Shown here one piece after another: positions 16,434 to 24,739 of a stretch of 39,016 bases of DNA. This stretch comes from JBKEDC01 sp047972995 (GTDB lineage: Bacteria > Bacteroidota > Bacteroidia > Bacteroidales > Prolixibacteraceae). Within the stretch, counting starts at the first letter, position 1, and each line of letters begins with the position of its first letter. The notes beneath the pieces were generated by a model. That model was given only the letters and a program-made list of their open reading frames with translations, made no database searches and was not told the origin of the DNA. The stretch is taken from positions 1 to 39,016 of the forward strand of contig JBKEBD010000042.1 in NCBI GenBank assembly GCA_047972995.1, written 5' to 3'. Made by a program: the position numbers and the translations under genes.

Positions 16434-16498
16434 CTTTGGGTGAAGTATGTTTCGAGCGAAATTTAATAAAATCCATTCGAAACCCCGATTATTATAAA

Positions 16499-17857
16499 TT
16501 AGTTTGTTACTTCGTTGGCTATTGCTTGCATATCTTTGCCAGAGAAGTTGCCTGAACTCATGAGAAGCAAGTTTTGATGCTGCCAGTTTTTGTTGAAAAG
16601 TTCTGCAAACAGGGCATCAGAATCGGTAAAAACTTTCAAGTTCTTGCTGGCGAAAGCTTCCGCCACTTGTTGCTCGGTAATAGGGGCGAGTTGTTTGTGG
16701 GCAATGGTGTGCGGGTTGAAATACACATAGGCTTCATCGGCTGCCGCCATACTGCCGTCATACTGAGGTAAAAATTTTTTTTTCAGCGAGCTGAATGTAT
16801 GTAGTTCCATTACTGCTACTAGCTTACGATCGGCAAACTGAGCTTTCACTGCTGAGGTTGTTGCTTTCAGCTTCGAGGGCGAGTGGGCGAAATCGTAATA
16901 CACCGTACAGCTTTCGTTTTCAGCTAGCGTTTGCAATCGTCGGGCTGCCCCCTTGAATGTGCCAATAGCGGCATAGAATTCAGTATCAGAAATATTCAAT
17001 TGGTTGCACACGAGTTTTGCTCCGGCAATATTTTGCAGGTTGTGATTGCCAAACACTTCAATCGCCACTTCATCTCCGTTGTTCTGCAAGAATGTTTTGC
17101 CACCTCGCACCGCTGATGGGTGTTCGGCATAGGCTTCAGCGTGAATGTCGGCGCGCAACTCTTGAGCAATCTTTTGCAGTTCTACATCGCCACTATAGTA
17201 GAACAGCTTGCCGTTAGGCTCAATTAGGTGCGTGAAAATACGGAATTGTTCTACGTAATTATCGAAGGTGGGGAAAACATTGATATGATCCCATGCCACG
17301 CCACTAAGCAAGGCAATATGCGGATGATAAAGATGGAACTTTGGTCGGCGGTCGATGGGTGAAGATAGATATTCATCGCCTTCGAATATAGCTACTTCTG
17401 CATCATGCGAAAGCGATACCATGGTTTCAAAACCTTCGAGGTTTGCCCCTACCATGTAGTCGAATTTCTTGCCATTTTCACGCAATACGTGCATGATGAT
17501 CGATGTGATCGATGTTTTGCCATGCGAACCGCCAATCGCCACGCGAAGCTTGTCTTTGGTTTGCTCATAGAGATTTTCCGGATAGGAATAAATCTTCAAG
17601 CCTAACTCCTTCGCTCGGAGCAGTTCGGGGTTGTCGTCACGAGCGTGCATACCCAAAATTACGGCATCAATGGTTTCGTTGAGCAATTCAGGTTGCCAGC
17701 CGTCTATTTTGGGCAGTAGTCCGTAGTTGTTTAGTCGAGTTTTAGAGGGTTCGAACACTTCGTCATCGGAACCGCTCACCTCAAAACCTTTTTTATGGAG
17801 TGCAATTGCCAAGTTGTGCATGGCACTTCCGCCTATAGCTATAAAGTGTATTTTCAT
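16499..17857 (-). CDS. mpl: UDP-N-acetylmuramate--L-Ala-gamma-D-Glu-meso-DAP ligase
   Basis: 452-residue cytosolic Mur-ligase-family enzyme. It joins recycled murein tripeptide (or tetrapeptide) to UDP-MurNAc with ATP, returning it to peptidoglycan synthesis. The N-terminal Rossmann part begins HFIAIGGSAMHNLAIAL, equivalent to the MurC start. The ATP loop GGSHGKTS lies at 109-116 with K114. Further family features are FEGDEYLSS, FGNHNLQNIAGA, KGAARRLQ and YYDFAHSPSKLKATTSA. Length is typical of Mpl. It distinguishes itself from MurC by the EGDEY and AARR...HSP combination. It is transcribed alone; a minus-strand TATCTTTG at 17929-17936 is a possible -7 element. Confidence 0.92.
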   Translation of the reverse strand: MKIHFIAIGGSAMHNLAIALHKKGFEVSGSDDEVFEPSKTRLNNYGLLPKIDGWQPELLNETIDAVILGMHARDDNPELLRAKELGLKIYSYPENLYEQTKDKLRVAIGGSHGKTSITSIIMHVLRENGKKFDYMVGANLEGFETMVSLSHDAEVAIFEGDEYLSSPIDRRPKFHLYHPHIALLSGVAWDHINVFPTFDNYVEQFRIFTHLIEPNGKLFYYSGDVELQKIAQELRADIHAEAYAEHPSAVRGGKTFLQNNGDEVAIEVFGNHNLQNIAGAKLVCNQLNISDTEFYAAIGTFKGAARRLQTLAENESCTVYYDFAHSPSKLKATTSAVKAQFADRKLVAVMELHTFSSLKKKFLPQYDGSMAAADEAYVYFNPHTIAHKQLAPITEQQVAEAFASKNLKVFTDSDALFAELFNKNWQHQNLLLMSSGNFSGKDMQAIANEVTN

Positions 17858-18193
17858 ATTTGAAGATAATAGAAGTTGGACTGTTAGATTTTAGACGCTT
17901 GATAATAAATTTTGTCTTACATCAGGAACAAAGATAAGAGAAGAAAATGGGAATGCGAGGGGCAAAATGTAATTTCTAGTTTGATGAACATTTCAGTATG
18001 TTGAATTTTGTAGTGGGGTAAAAAGCGATGATGAGTTTGATTGAGGAAATCTCCTTGTTCGTTGAAATTATTTTGTGAGAACTAAAATAGCATTTATTAT
18101 TGTGATTGAGTTTTTGTAACCCATTAATAACAAATTTAATAATCGTCCATCGATGGAATTAATTTCGTCAATGGACTAATAATCTGATGAAAG
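17858..18193. other. Divergent intergenic region between mpl and the beta-helix lipoprotein
   Basis: No gene in 336 bp. It holds a candidate mpl -7 element on the minus strand (TATCTTTG, 17929-17936), but TTTG (rc of 17962-17965) is 25 bp away, too far. Near the plus-strand gene, GTCCAT (18145-18150) and ATGGAC (18171-18176) form an inverted repeat, and CCATCGATGG (18147-18156) is itself a palindrome: a plausible operator. At 17875-17896, TTGGACTGTTAGATTTTAGAC resembles the arms of the inverted repeat around the four-helix-bundle gene at 24343. Confidence 0.45.
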
Positions 18194-20098
18194 ATGAAGA
18201 AGTTTCCCTTAATTTTAATAGTCTTGTTTTGTGCAAGTCTGATGCTTGTTGCTCCTTCGTGCTCGAAAGCCGACGACCCGATAACACAAGAGGACGACAA
18301 TGACAACACCAACAATCCCGAAGATGAAACCGATTATGTTGTGCCTGAGGATGACGAAGAACTCGACAACAATACCCAAGAGGTGGACTACGACAACATG
18401 GTGAGCATCGCCTTTGCGGAATCTGGAGTGGAAATCACCAACCCTTATGATGGAAATGGGGTGACTGTGACTAACGATAACGGACACGTCAGTATTACTT
18501 CCACCATCGCTGATACGGAATTAGTTTATGTGCTTTCGGGCACTACCGCCAATGGTTCGGTGAAAATATATGGTGAATATAAATTCAACCTTGTGCTCAA
18601 TGGCGTGGGTATTACCAATCCTACGGGAGCAGCTATTAACATTCAATGTGGTAAGAAAATTTCGGTGTATGTGGAAAATGAAACCAACAATCGATTGGTT
18701 GATGGCACCGAATACACGCTCATTGATGACGAAGACATGAAAGGAACGCTTTTTAGCGAGGGACAGCTTAATTTCTATGGCGAAGGTTCGCTGGAAGTGC
18801 GCGGAAAATACAAACACGCTATTTGCTCGGATGATTATATTCGCATTCACACGGGAAATATCAATGTTATTGAAGCGGCAAGCGATGCTTTCCATTCGAA
18901 GGATTATACGAGAATTGATGGCGGAACCATTACCACTTACTCTATTGGTGAAGCATTCGATACTGATGGCTATGTCTTAGTTGAAGGTGGCACGCTCACC
19001 TTGCGCACATCGGGCATGAAAGGTCACGGTATGAAAGCGGTGGAATACATTACGGTGGATAGCACGGGGGAACTAAACATCATTACTACTGGCACGGCAT
19101 CCAAATGTTTAAGCTCTGATGGCGACCTAACCATTTCAAAAGGAACGCTCAACCTCAAAACCACAGGCGGAGGCTATTTCGATAGCGAAGAAATGGATGT
19201 TTCATCATCAGCAAGTATTAAGTGTGATGGCAACATGGAGATTGATGGCGGAACAATCATAATTAACAGTACTGGTGCCGGAGGTAAGGGCATCAGTGTT
19301 GATGGCGCGCTCACTATTAATGATGGTACGCTGACCGTAACGACCACAGGGGGGAAATATGTTTACAGTAGTAGCTACGACACTGCTGCAAAAGCGATGA
19401 AAAGCGATGGTAATTTAACCGTGAATGGCGGAACCATTACACTCAGCACCTCGGGCAGCGAAGCCGAAGGGTTGGAAAGTAAGGATACGGTTACTATCAC
19501 AGGCGGAAATCTCGACATTCAAACCAACGATGACGCGATAAATGCAACCAACCACATTCAAATTGACGGTGGAACAATCTATTGCTGTGCTACTAATAAC
19601 GACGGTATTGATTCCAACGGAACAATTACTGTGACAGGTGGAACAGTCATTTCTGTTGGTACTACGCAACCCGAGGAAGGTTTCGACTGCGATAGCAATC
19701 GTTTCACCATTACAGGAGGTGTTTTGGTGGGAACAGGAGGTGCAACGAGCAATCCAACCGCAAGCCATTGCACTCAATATTCATTGGTCTATAGCACGTC
19801 GTCAGTTTCATTGATACACATTCAAAGCACTTCGAATGCAAGTGAAGTTATCACGTTCAAACTGCCACGCACCTACACTTCTACTACCGTGTTGATTAGC
19901 ACACCAACAATTGCAAAAGGTACAGGCTATACCATATACACTGGTGGCTCGGTGAGCGGAGGTTCGGAATTTCACGGACTGTACACTGGCGCAACATACA
20001 GCGGAGGTACGGCAGCAACAACTTTCACCCCAAGTTCGATGGTGACCACCGTAGGTGCCACAAGTGGAGGTGGAGAAAACCCCGGCGGAAGACCTTAG
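18194..20098 (+). CDS. Beta-helix carbohydrate-binding-like surface lipoprotein
   Basis: 634 residues. Lipobox cysteine C23 (VAPSCSKADD) is followed by a very acidic linker (about 25-65, many D, E, N). The bulk (about 75-540) is a repetitive right-handed beta-helix with recurring I-DGGTI/TVNGGTITLS/TITGGNLDI turns. Such proteins match the carbohydrate-binding DUF4353 family, whose characterised member (Cthe_2159) is reported to bind acidic sugars and calcium. The C-terminal 90 residues are rich in S, T and G and end GGGENPGGRP. It should be anchored to the outer membrane, probably facing outward. The LytS/LytTR genes downstream may control it; its upstream inverted repeat is a candidate site. 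Family is fairly sure; ligand is inferred. Confidence 0.82.
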   Translation: MKKFPLILIVLFCASLMLVAPSCSKADDPITQEDDNDNTNNPEDETDYVVPEDDEELDNNTQEVDYDNMVSIAFAESGVEITNPYDGNGVTVTNDNGHVSITSTIADTELVYVLSGTTANGSVKIYGEYKFNLVLNGVGITNPTGAAINIQCGKKISVYVENETNNRLVDGTEYTLIDDEDMKGTLFSEGQLNFYGEGSLEVRGKYKHAICSDDYIRIHTGNINVIEAASDAFHSKDYTRIDGGTITTYSIGEAFDTDGYVLVEGGTLTLRTSGMKGHGMKAVEYITVDSTGELNIITTGTASKCLSSDGDLTISKGTLNLKTTGGGYFDSEEMDVSSSASIKCDGNMEIDGGTIIINSTGAGGKGISVDGALTINDGTLTVTTTGGKYVYSSSYDTAAKAMKSDGNLTVNGGTITLSTSGSEAEGLESKDTVTITGGNLDIQTNDDAINATNHIQIDGGTIYCCATNNDGIDSNGTITVTGGTVISVGTTQPEEGFDCDSNRFTITGGVLVGTGGATSNPTASHCTQYSLVYSTSSVSLIHIQSTSNASEVITFKLPRTYTSTTVLISTPTIAKGTGYTIYTGGSVSGGSEFHGLYTGATYSGGTAATTFTPSSMVTTVGATSGGGENPGGRP

Positions 20099-20107
20099 GG
20101 AAGTGTG

Positions 20108-20150
20108 AAGTGCAGGGGTTAAAACAGCATCCCTGCACTTTGCCTCTTCT
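20108..20150 (+). terminator. Terminator whose 3' arm overlaps the next promoter
   Basis: A perfect 10-bp stem, AAGTGCAGGG (20108-20117) / CCCTGCACTT (20131-20140), is followed by TTCTT. It lies 10 bp after the lipoprotein stop. Confidence 0.7.
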
Positions 20151-20169
20151 TATTAAAAAGGTAACTTTG
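20139..20169 (+). promoter_or_regulatory. Promoter of the LytS-type kinase gene
   Basis: TTTG (20139-20142), 19 bp, then TAACTTTG (20162-20169): an exact Bacteroidota promoter match 36 bp before the start codon. The -33 box shares two bases with the terminator arm (20131-20140). Confidence 0.7.
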
Positions 20170-20204
20170 CATTCCGCACTTTACTCACTTCGCACCCAAA
20201 AAAC

Positions 20205-21314
20205 ATGGAAAAGAAACGACAATACCTATTAGAGAATTTTATTTACGGACTGATTTGGCTCATCATTTTTGCCGCGCCTCTTTGGCGAATGTCGAATGAT
20301 GAAGTGTTTGACTGGAGTGAGGTATATGACTATTGGAAAGCAGCTTTACCTTTTATTTTCCTCTTTGTGGTGAATAATTACCTTTTAATTCCACGTTTTT
20401 TGCTGCGCAAGAAGCCGTGGATTTATTGTTTGCTTACCTCAGGTTTTGTTGTGCTGCTTTTTGCTAATGAAATTGGCAAAGATTTGCCTAATGATTTGCC
20501 GCCAAAGCCTCCGCATCATTCGTTTCAACCTATCGAACACTTCGAGGAGCCAATGGGTGAGCGTCTTGGTGAACCAACACACAAGCCTCCAATGCTCAAG
20601 GCTAAGCCTTTTCGATTGCACGTGTTTGGCGATTGCCTTTTGCTTTCGCTTTTCCTTGTAGGATTCAATATTGCTATTCAAATGTTGTTTAAATCGCTTC
20701 GCGACGAGCAGCAAATAAAAGAGCTTCAACGACACACGTTGCAAGCCGAGCTTGATTATCTGAAAGCGCAAATCAACCCACACTTCTTCATGAATACCCT
20801 CAATAACATTCATGCGCTGATTGATATTGACACCGAGCGAGCTAAGGAAGCGGTCATTGAGCTCTCGAAAATTATGCGCTATGTGCTTTATGATGCCAAT
20901 CAATCGCGCGTGGAATTGAGTAAAGAAATTCCTTTCTTAGAGAATTACATCGAGTTGATGCGTATTCGCTTTAGCGACAACTTAGACATTCAAACGGAGT
21001 ATCCGGAGCAGGTTGCCGACATCTTTATTCCCCCGCTATTGCTCGTCACGCTGATTGAAAATGCCTTTAAGCACGGGGTGGGAATTGGCAAAGATGCGTT
21101 TATTCATGCGTGGCTGTCGGTAGATGAAGAACGGTTAGTTTATCGGGTGGAAAATAGCATTTCATATTTAAAGCAAGAACCTTCGGGCGTGGGATTAGAT
21201 AATCTCTACAAACGATTATCTTTGCTTTTCGGAAAAGACTATGTGTTGGAAACCACATCGACACCTGAAAAATATAGTATGAAATTGGTGATCCCTGTGG
21301 GGAAAAGCAATTAA
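20205..21314 (+). CDS. LytS/YehU-type membrane histidine kinase
   Basis: 369 residues. The N-terminal half has several hydrophobic helices (about 10-28, 45-65, 78-90 and 145-165), interrupted by a proline- and histidine-rich loop (about 95-135, PPKPPHHSFQP and HKPPML). It is followed by the His_kinase domain (PF06580 type) with the phosphorylated H193 in QINPHFFMNTLNNIHALI, then an HATPase part with LIENAFKHGVG and GVGLDNLYKRL. These kinases signal to LytTR regulators, and one follows at 21420. The exposed His/Pro loop might sense a metal or pH, but this is a guess. It has its own promoter, so its expression can be separated from that of the lipoprotein. Confidence 0.9.
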   Translation: MEKKRQYLLENFIYGLIWLIIFAAPLWRMSNDEVFDWSEVYDYWKAALPFIFLFVVNNYLLIPRFLLRKKPWIYCLLTSGFVVLLFANEIGKDLPNDLPPKPPHHSFQPIEHFEEPMGERLGEPTHKPPMLKAKPFRLHVFGDCLLLSLFLVGFNIAIQMLFKSLRDEQQIKELQRHTLQAELDYLKAQINPHFFMNTLNNIHALIDIDTERAKEAVIELSKIMRYVLYDANQSRVELSKEIPFLENYIELMRIRFSDNLDIQTEYPEQVADIFIPPLLLVTLIENAFKHGVGIGKDAFIHAWLSVDEERLVYRVENSISYLKQEPSGVGLDNLYKRLSLLFGKDYVLETTSTPEKYSMKLVIPVGKSN

Positions 21315-21324
21315 CTACAAACGG

Positions 21325-21353
21325 TTGGCAAAGCAAGATAATTTATATCTTTG
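21325..21353 (+). promoter_or_regulatory. Candidate promoter of the LytTR regulator
   Basis: TATCTTTG at 21346-21353 is an exact TAnnTTTG match; TTGG at 21325-21328 is a weak -33. The roughly 105-bp gap after the kinase gene allows separate transcription. Confidence 0.45.
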
Positions 21354-21419
21354 TTGGCATGAAGAGTATATCGGAATCAACAAAGATGTTATGCAACAGA
21401 TATCCCACAAATCATAACC

Positions 21420-22133
21420 ATGCGTTGTTTAGCTATTGATGATGAGCCATTGGCGCTTACCCAAATTGCGAGCTACATTAAGAAAACACCTTTCTTAGAG
21501 TTGAAAGCGGCTTGCCCTAATGCCTTGGAGGCGTTGGAATTTTTAGCCCATCAGGAGGTAGATGTGCTCTTTGTTGACATAAATATGCCTGAGCTGAATG
21601 GCTTAGACTTTGTTCGCTCATTAGCGAAAAAGCCACTTGTGGTTTTCACTACAGCATATTCGGAATACGCCATCGATGGTTTTCGTGTAGATGCGGCTGA
21701 TTATCTGCTGAAGCCCATTAGCTATGCCGATTTTCTTCGTTCGGCAGAGAAAATAAGAAAGCATTTTCTAGCGCAACAACCCACTGAAAACAATCAAACA
21801 GTCCGGAGTGAGTATATTTTTGTAAAGTCGGAATACAAAACGGTGCAAGTGAAGATTGACGACATCTTATACATAGAAAGTCGCAGTGAATATTTGCGTA
21901 TTTATAGAATTGGCGATACTCCTATCATGACACTCGGCAACATGAAAATGATGGAAGATCATTTGCCTGCTAATCAGTTCATGCGTATTCATCGTTCGTT
22001 TATTGTCAATTTGCAAAAAATCTCGACCGTCGAGCGGAATCATATTCTTATGGAAGAGCAGCATATTCCTATTGGCGAAATGTATAAAGTAGCACTTCAA
22101 AAATATATTGGCAAATGGTTGTTAACTCGCTGA
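21420..22133 (+). CDS. LytTR-family response regulator
   Basis: 237 residues, normal length. The receiver domain (about 1-118) has the acidic pair D7/D8, phospho-acceptor D53 in VLFVDINMPELNGLDF, the TTAYSEYAIDGF switch region and conserved K in YLLKPISYADF. The C-terminal LytTR DNA-binding domain (about 132-236) shows YIFVKSEYKTVQVKIDDILYIES and FMRIHRSFIVNLQKI. It is the expected partner of the LytS-type kinase immediately upstream. LytTR domains bind paired short repeats; the inverted repeat before 18194 is one place to look. Targets are not evident from sequence. Confidence 0.92.
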   Translation: MRCLAIDDEPLALTQIASYIKKTPFLELKAACPNALEALEFLAHQEVDVLFVDINMPELNGLDFVRSLAKKPLVVFTTAYSEYAIDGFRVDAADYLLKPISYADFLRSAEKIRKHFLAQQPTENNQTVRSEYIFVKSEYKTVQVKIDDILYIESRSEYLRIYRIGDTPIMTLGNMKMMEDHLPANQFMRIHRSFIVNLQKISTVERNHILMEEQHIPIGEMYKVALQKYIGKWLLTR

Positions 22134-22143
22134 TGCAATTAAA

Positions 22144-22211
22144 TGGAGTGGCTGAATACTGGAAGTATCGACAAACTCCATGCGCTCAATTTCATGATTT
22201 TTATTTTTTTG
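22144..22211 (+). terminator. Weak nested hairpin after the LytTR gene
   Basis: TGGAGT (22144-22149) pairs with ACTCCA (22175-22180) around an inner hairpin ATACT-gga-AGTAT (22156-22168). A T-rich tract follows at 22198-22211, rather far away. The rest of the gap up to the mutA promoter shows only a small CCCCTT/AAGGGG hairpin (22224-22243). Confidence 0.35.
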
Positions 22212-22366
22212 GCTAAAATCAGTCCCCTTAAGATGACAAGGGGTACGTGGATATAGGAGTAAAGTAGAGCATAGCAAGCAGAAAAAGAATCTAAATATGC
22301 TTTAAAACACATCTTCAATGCCCTTTAGCTTTACTAAATATTAATAATTGAAAAACCAGCGTTTTT

Positions 22367-22399
22367 TTTGGTCTTATTGGTGGGGAATCCCTAATTTTG
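22367..22399 (+). promoter_or_regulatory. Promoter of the methylmalonyl-CoA mutase operon
   Basis: TTTG (22367-22370), 21 bp, then TAATTTTG (22392-22399) fits the Bacteroidota consensus. It falls inside an upstream in-frame extension (from 22348) and therefore argues for the start at 22426. Confidence 0.6.
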
Positions 22400-22425
22400 T
22401 ATCTGATTTTCATAACAGTTACATT

Positions 22426-24309
22426 ATGTCGGAAAATAATAACAAACTTTTTCAAGAGTTCCCATCGGTGAGCACTGAAGATTGGAAAGCAAAAATTACT
22501 GCTGACCTTAAGGGTGCTGACTTTGACCGTAAGCTCGTTTGGCGTACAAACGAAGGCTTTGCGGTACAACCATTCTACCGTCTAGAAGACGTGGAGAAAT
22601 TGGATTACCTTAACACTTTGCCTGGGCAATTCCCCTTCGTGCGTGGTGTAAAAACAAATGACAACGATTGGTATGTTCGTCAAAACATCACAGTGCAAGG
22701 CACTGATTATGCAGCGGCAAACAAAAAAGCGTTGGAAGTGCTTAACAAAGGTGTTACTTCGCTAGGTTTTGTGTTCGACTCTCCATGTGGAGAAAGTGGT
22801 TTTAACGTGAGCGACCTTGATGTTCTTTTCAAAGACATTTGCTTAGAGGCCATTGAAGTGAACTTTGTGCCTGTGTGTTGTGGTAAAGGTCATGCCGAAG
22901 CTTTGGCTGCCTATGTAGAAAAATGCAGTTGCGACAATGCAAAAGTAAACGCTTCGGTAACTATGGATCCGTTGGGTAAATATCTTTTGCGTGGTGCATT
23001 GAAAGGTGGTTTAGCAGAACACATCGCTCGTGTGAAATATGCGATTGAAAAATCGGCTTCAGTTGCAAACCTTCGAGTAATTGGCATCAATGCTAAAAAC
23101 TTTGGTAATTCGGGTGCTTCGGTAGCACAAGAACTAGGTTTTGCTTTGGCTCAAGGTGCTGAATATCTTGATTTGCTTACCGATGCTGGCGTGAAAGCTT
23201 GCGATGTAGCGAAAAACATGAAGTTCAACTTCAGCGTGTCAGCAAACTACTTCATGGAGATTGCAAAACTCCGTGCAGGTCGTATGCTTTGGGCACAAAT
23301 TGTGAAAGCTTACACTGGCGAAGAATGTACTTGTGCAGCTATGAATGCTCATGCTGAAACAGGTTCATACAATAAATCAGTTTACGATCCTTATGTGAAT
23401 ATGCTTCGCACACAAACAGAAGCAATGAGTGCTGCCCTTGGTGGTGCCGACTCAATTACTGTTTCTCCATTCAACAGTATTTATGAAGCTCCAACAGCTT
23501 TGGCTGAACGTGTGGCTCGTAACCAGCAATTGTTGTTGAAAGAAGAATCACATTTCGATAAAATTGTTGACCCATCGGCAGGTTCATATTATATTGAAGA
23601 ACTTACAGCCTCAATTGTAGAAGAAGCTTGGAAGCTATTCCTTGCTATTCAAGAAAAAGGTGGTTTCGAGGCTGCTGCAAAAGAAGGTTTCATTCAAGCA
23701 GAAGTGAAAGCTATGGCAGCAAAACGCGATATGAATATTGCTACTCGTCGTGAAAACGTGTTGGGAACAAACCAATTCCCTAACTTCAACGAGAAAGTGA
23801 ACGCTACATTGCCTGATGCTGTGTTTACTCCTCAAGATTTCACTGCGGAAGGTGCTGAAATTGAAACATTGAAACCTTATCGTGGTGCAATGGCATTCGA
23901 AAACCTTCGTCGCGCAACTGATAAAGCTGCAAAACGTCCGTTGGCGTTCATGCTTACTATCGGTAACTTGAATATGCGTAAAGCTCGTGCACAATTTGCT
24001 ATGAACTTCTTCGCTGTGGCAGGTTATGAAGTGAAAGAAGGCAAAGGATATAATGCTGTGGCTGAAGGTATTGTCGATGCAAAGGCGGCTGGTGCAGAAA
24101 TCATTGTGATTTGTTCTTCTGATGATGAATATGCTACATTCGCTCCTGAAGCTTTCGCAGCTAAAGACAACGCAATCTTTGTGGTGGCTGGAGCTCCTGC
24201 TTGCACTGAAGAATTGAAAGCCGCTGGCATCAACAACTTCATTCATGTGAAAAGCAACTTGCTAGGTGAATTGACAGCTTATAACAAAGAATTAGGAATA
24301 GATTGTTAG
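22426..24309 (+). CDS. mutA: Methylmalonyl-CoA mutase, small (beta) subunit
   Basis: 627 residues from the ATG at 22426 (MSENNNKLFQEFPSVSTEDW). An ATG at 22348 in frame would add 26 residues across the promoter and is rejected. With MutB it forms the adenosylcobalamin enzyme that interconverts succinyl-CoA and (R)-methylmalonyl-CoA in propionate formation or use. The TIM-barrel part (to about 480) retains family motifs such as ADLKGADFDRKLVWRT, NYFMEIAKLRAGRMLW and DPSAGSYYIEELT. The C-terminal domain is B12-domain-like but lacks D-x-H-x-x-G, as expected for the non-catalytic subunit. Its last three codons and stop lie inside the inverted repeat of the cassette at 24301-24724. Confidence 0.95.
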   Translation: MSENNNKLFQEFPSVSTEDWKAKITADLKGADFDRKLVWRTNEGFAVQPFYRLEDVEKLDYLNTLPGQFPFVRGVKTNDNDWYVRQNITVQGTDYAAANKKALEVLNKGVTSLGFVFDSPCGESGFNVSDLDVLFKDICLEAIEVNFVPVCCGKGHAEALAAYVEKCSCDNAKVNASVTMDPLGKYLLRGALKGGLAEHIARVKYAIEKSASVANLRVIGINAKNFGNSGASVAQELGFALAQGAEYLDLLTDAGVKACDVAKNMKFNFSVSANYFMEIAKLRAGRMLWAQIVKAYTGEECTCAAMNAHAETGSYNKSVYDPYVNMLRTQTEAMSAALGGADSITVSPFNSIYEAPTALAERVARNQQLLLKEESHFDKIVDPSAGSYYIEELTASIVEEAWKLFLAIQEKGGFEAAAKEGFIQAEVKAMAAKRDMNIATRRENVLGTNQFPNFNEKVNATLPDAVFTPQDFTAEGAEIETLKPYRGAMAFENLRRATDKAAKRPLAFMLTIGNLNMRKARAQFAMNFFAVAGYEVKEGKGYNAVAEGIVDAKAAGAEIIVICSSDDEYATFAPEAFAAKDNAIFVVAGAPACTEELKAAGINNFIHVKSNLLGELTAYNKELGIDC

Positions 24310-24724
24310 ATTATTAGACATTAGATTATTGGACTTTCAATCATGCACAACTACAAGGAGTTGAAAATATGGAAAGAAGCTAGATATTTGGTTAAGGATA
24401 TCTATATTCTATCTGCTCTATTCCCTAATAGTGAAACCTACGGTATAACTTCACAAATAAGAAGAGCTTCTGTTTCTGTCCCTTCAAACATTGCAGAAGG
24501 TGCAAGCAGAGATGGATATAAAGAGTTTCTTTGTTTTTTAGATATTGCTCTAGGTTCATTGTTCGAGGTGGAAACACAGCTGATTTTGGCAAATGACTTG
24601 CAATATTTAGATGATACTTTATTTAGTAAGGTAAACGAAAAGGTTAATGCGCTAATAAAAATGATTGTGAGCTTCAAGAAAGTAATCAAAGTCTAAAAAT
24701 CTAATATCCAACAATCCAATAGTC
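24301..24724. repeat. Long imperfect inverted repeat enclosing the four-helix-bundle gene
   Basis: The left arm (24301-24337) pairs base for base with the right arm (24688-24724). By eye, 29 of 37 positions are Watson-Crick and 3 more are G-U in RNA, leaving 5 mismatches. The core is ATTAGATT.TT.GACTTT on the left and its complement on the right. The left arm starts within the last codons of mutA and includes its stop; the right arm includes the last three codons of the enclosed gene. The loop is essentially the whole coding sequence. Mut operon mRNA would fold this cassette into a long stem, placing the end of mutA close to the start of mutB. Confidence 0.75.
24343..24696 (+). CDS. Four-helix-bundle protein (23S rRNA intervening-sequence protein family)
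   Basis: 117 residues matching the PF05635/TIGR02436 family. It has YKELKIWKEARYLVKDIY at the start, FPNSETYGITSQIRRASVSVPSNIAEG (the family signature), then a helical FLDIALGSLFEVETQLILA and a basic C-terminus. The family is named after proteins encoded inside intervening sequences of 23S rRNA genes, but most copies are elsewhere; the molecular role is unknown (possibly RNA-binding). It interrupts mutA-mutB, which are usually adjacent, and is bounded by the inverted repeat. Codon use is richer in A/T-ending codons (AGA, ATA, TTT) than in the neighbouring mut genes, supporting insertion. Confidence 0.92.
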   Translation: MHNYKELKIWKEARYLVKDIYILSALFPNSETYGITSQIRRASVSVPSNIAEGASRDGYKEFLCFLDIALGSLFEVETQLILANDLQYLDDTLFSKVNEKVNALIKMIVSFKKVIKV

Positions 24725-24739
24725 TTAAAATCAAGAAAT

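Noticed and set aside
22348..22425. Longer mutA start at 22348
   Set aside because: The extension spans the TTTG-N21-TAATTTTG promoter and encodes residues unlike the family N-terminus.
23635..24246. 203-codon frame opposite mutA
   Set aside because: Cys/Ser/Phe-rich mirror translation of a conserved gene; no independent support.
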